This document shows positions 62,547 to 64,000 of a DNA stretch of 64,000 nucleotides, in pieces. Source of the stretch: Candidatus Protochlamydia phocaeensis (GTDB lineage Bacteria > Chlamydiota > Chlamydiia > Chlamydiales > Parachlamydiaceae); NCBI RefSeq assembly GCF_001545115.1, contig NZ_FCNU01000019.1, positions 40,734 through 104,733 on the forward strand, read 5' to 3'. Position 1 is the first letter of the stretch. The number at the start of each line of letters is the position of its first letter. Under the pieces are notes generated by a model. It searched no databases, was not told the DNA's origin, and was given only the letters and a program-made list of their open reading frames with translations. A program made the translations under genes and the position numbers.

Positions 62547-63587
62547 ATGTCATACACTCTTAAAAAGATACATGCAGCGATAACGGCCTTATTGCTAATA
62601 GCGGCCGATCAACTCCATGCTGATTATGGTCACTCATCAATAAGTGGAGAATGCAGGGATTTCTATTCTTGTGCACCTGCTTGTTGTTGTGGTAAAGGCT
62701 TCATAAGCGCTGATCTATTATATTGGAGAGCTTTTGAAGATGGACTGGATGCATGTTTTCCCACTGAAGCTGTCGATTACGTCTCTTCGGATGGGAACAT
62801 CATTTCTAAGTTCAAAGGCAAAGGCGAAGATCCGGACTTTAATTGGGATGCAGGTTTTCGACTTGGGACTGGATATCAGTTTGCGAGCGGTTGGGATATA
62901 GCAGCATTCTGGACGCATTTTCATTCGCATTCAAGCAGACATCATAGGAATAATTACGAATCCAGGGATGAGCACGAACTTCGTTGGAAATTAGACTTTG
63001 AAGTTGTGGATCTTATCGGAGCACGTGAAATTAATTTAGGATCTTGTTTTACACTTAGTCCATTTGGCGGTTTGCGTTGGGCAAGGATTGAACAAAAGCT
63101 TCGCTCAAACTTTATTAGTAATGCTGATTTTTATTCCGGATCGAGTTCGCAAATCTTTTATTCGGATTTCAGCCCTTCAGGCTATTCATCAAGCAATTTC
63201 TCAACATTTAGTTCGCATAACAAAGAAAAATTTTGGGGACTTGGCCCTTTAGTCGGTGTTGAGTTAGATTGGAATTTGGGCTGCGGCTTAAGTTTGTATG
63301 CAAATGCTTCCGTAGCTTTTCTATATGGGCATTTTCATGTGCGATTAAATGAATCGGATGAGTTTGTAGACGGTGCTGACTTCTGCAATGTAAAGCGGAA
63401 TATGTGTGCCTGCCAAACAGTTCTGGATGCTGGACTAGGTGTTCGCTGGCAAACATGTTTTTGCGGAAGCATTGTGTGGCTGCAATTAGGCCTGGAACAT
63501 CACAGCTACTTTAACCAAAATCGTTTTGGAGATTATGGTGACTTATGTTTGGACGGAGCGAATTTTTCAGCTGGCTTCGCATTTTAA
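62547..63587 (+). CDS. MOMP-like / Lpg1974-type outer-membrane porin
   Basis: 346 residues with a signal peptide (IHAAITALLLIAADQLHA), a Cys-rich N-terminus (CRDFYSCAPACCCGKG), beta-hairpin strands such as GFRLGTGYQFASGWDIAAFW and SPFGGLRWARIEQKL, and a final Phe (FSAGFAF) as the barrel-assembly signal. It belongs to the chlamydial/Legionella pore-forming major outer-membrane protein group. Cys pairs may crosslink the envelope. It sits with the collagen-like gene in an IS-bordered segment. Confidence 0.87.
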   Translation: MSYTLKKIHAAITALLLIAADQLHADYGHSSISGECRDFYSCAPACCCGKGFISADLLYWRAFEDGLDACFPTEAVDYVSSDGNIISKFKGKGEDPDFNWDAGFRLGTGYQFASGWDIAAFWTHFHSHSSRHHRNNYESRDEHELRWKLDFEVVDLIGAREINLGSCFTLSPFGGLRWARIEQKLRSNFISNADFYSGSSSQIFYSDFSPSGYSSSNFSTFSSHNKEKFWGLGPLVGVELDWNLGCGLSLYANASVAFLYGHFHVRLNESDEFVDGADFCNVKRNMCACQTVLDAGLGVRWQTCFCGSIVWLQLGLEHHSYFNQNRFGDYGDLCLDGANFSAGFAF

Positions 63588-63622
63588 CTAACAGGTGATC
63601 AACTCAAAAAGGAAAATATAAC

Positions 63623-63710
63623 AAGCCTGGAAATTATTGAATTCAAAGGCTATCTAAGCCTACTTCTACATAGCCTTATAATTTTAATATAATTTCAACC
63701 AGGCTTTTGA
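63623..63710 (+). terminator. Nested hairpin terminator of the porin gene
   Basis: Outer arms AAGCCTGG / CCAGGCTT enclose an inner AAGGCTAT / ATAGCCTT stem and are followed by TTTTGATTTTTG. It lies 36 bases past the stop. Confidence 0.6.
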
Positions 63711-63873
63711 TTTTTGTGTTTTCCTATCATCTTAAAATTTAATTACATGAATTCATTAACAGGATCTATTCTTTTCAATTACTCTTGATTTAATAAGCTG
63801 GGTTAATAAGCCCTTTATAAATCAAAATGCTTTCCAAGAACTTCTAAAGAAATTTACTTTTCTCAACAAATTG

Positions 63874-64000
63874 AGAGCCTGTTAAAAAACCTTATTTTCA
63901 ATTATCCTTTATGAGGATTCATGAGAGGATTTTGAATGAGAAAGAAATATTCTAGCGATTTATCGGATGAGGAGTGGCAACTAATAGAACACTTATTTCT
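63874..64000 (+). mobile_element. IS5-like insertion sequence, left end (runs off the window)
   Basis: A terminus AGCCTGTTAAAAAACC at about 63876 precedes the transposase start. Only the left 125 bases of the element are visible, so size and target duplication cannot be measured. Confidence 0.55.
63936..64000 (+). CDS. IS5-family transposase, N-terminal 21 codons
   Basis: The frame begins MRKKYSSDLSDEEWQLIEHL, the characteristic start of IS5-family (DUF4096-type) transposases. The gene continues beyond the window and its catalytic DDE domain is not seen. Confidence 0.85.
   Translation, partial: MRKKYSSDLSDEEWQLIEHLF

Noticed and set aside
1..64000. CRISPR array or cas genes
   Set aside because: No regularly spaced short direct repeats and no Cas-like protein were seen; the recurrent sequences are dispersed palindromes.

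Overview
The window looks like a chromosomal segment of an environmental chlamydia (Parachlamydiaceae or a relative living in amoebae). The pointers are an NTT-type nucleotide transporter, a cysteine-rich MOMP/Lpg1974-like outer-membrane barrel, several enzymes with export signals or eukaryote-like folds that look aimed at a host, and moderate-to-low G+C. The assignment is inferred from gene content; no rRNA or tRNA gene was recognised.

Layout. 1-7.6 kb: the C-terminal part of a SopB/IpgD-like inositol phosphatase (cut by the window edge), an ABC exporter, a HIT protein with a substituted catalytic His, a large protein holding a phosphatidylserine-decarboxylase-like domain, and a secreted PARG-like macrodomain protein. 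7.9-20 kb: peroxiredoxin/DsbA-like pair, double GNAT, S9 peptidase, TPR protein, PhyH dioxygenase, methyltransferase, YheT-like hydrolase and a cellulose-synthase-like glycosyltransferase. 20.5-30.6 kb: ferritin, a G1 glutamic peptidase, sugar transferase, amidohydrolase, homodimer-type glycyl-tRNA synthetase, a solitary NotI-like nuclease, a Cys-rich copper-storage-like protein and an ITPase. 30.7-37.1 kb: NTT transporter, UPRT with a signal peptide, a VOC-EVE-MarR operon with a palindromic operator, and a dicarboxylate symporter. 37.3-50.1 kb: DUF1796 putative cysteine peptidase, metallophosphoesterase, KatE catalase, AlkD, an ankyrin-SET methyltransferase, an SDR, an MprF-like transferase, a histidine phosphatase and three decayed genes. 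50.4-60.6 kb: antiporter/CMD/ThDP-enzyme operon, disulfide oxidoreductase, bicupin, aquaporin and exported unknowns. 60.9-64 kb: an IS3-family transposase remnant, a collagen-like/BclA-like secreted protein, the MOMP-like porin, and the start of an IS5-like transposase running off the edge.

Together the genes suggest an intracellular lifestyle: import of host nucleotides and dicarboxylates, secreted enzymes that could act on host phosphoinositides, ADP-ribose, chromatin and proteins, and a strong peroxide/iron/copper defence (ferritin, KatE, peroxiredoxin, copper store).

The most striking non-genic signal is a family of palindromic repeats with termini ACCTGAG...CTCAGGT. Four complete copies are flanked by exact 5-6 bp A+T-only direct repeats, which marks them as small non-autonomous mobile elements (MITEs). 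They occur in about 82 bp and 161 bp forms, and truncated copies abut two pseudogenes. Related palindromic repeats with GAGGGTRTATTAA ends and a G+C-rich hairpin repeat share the same intergenic regions.
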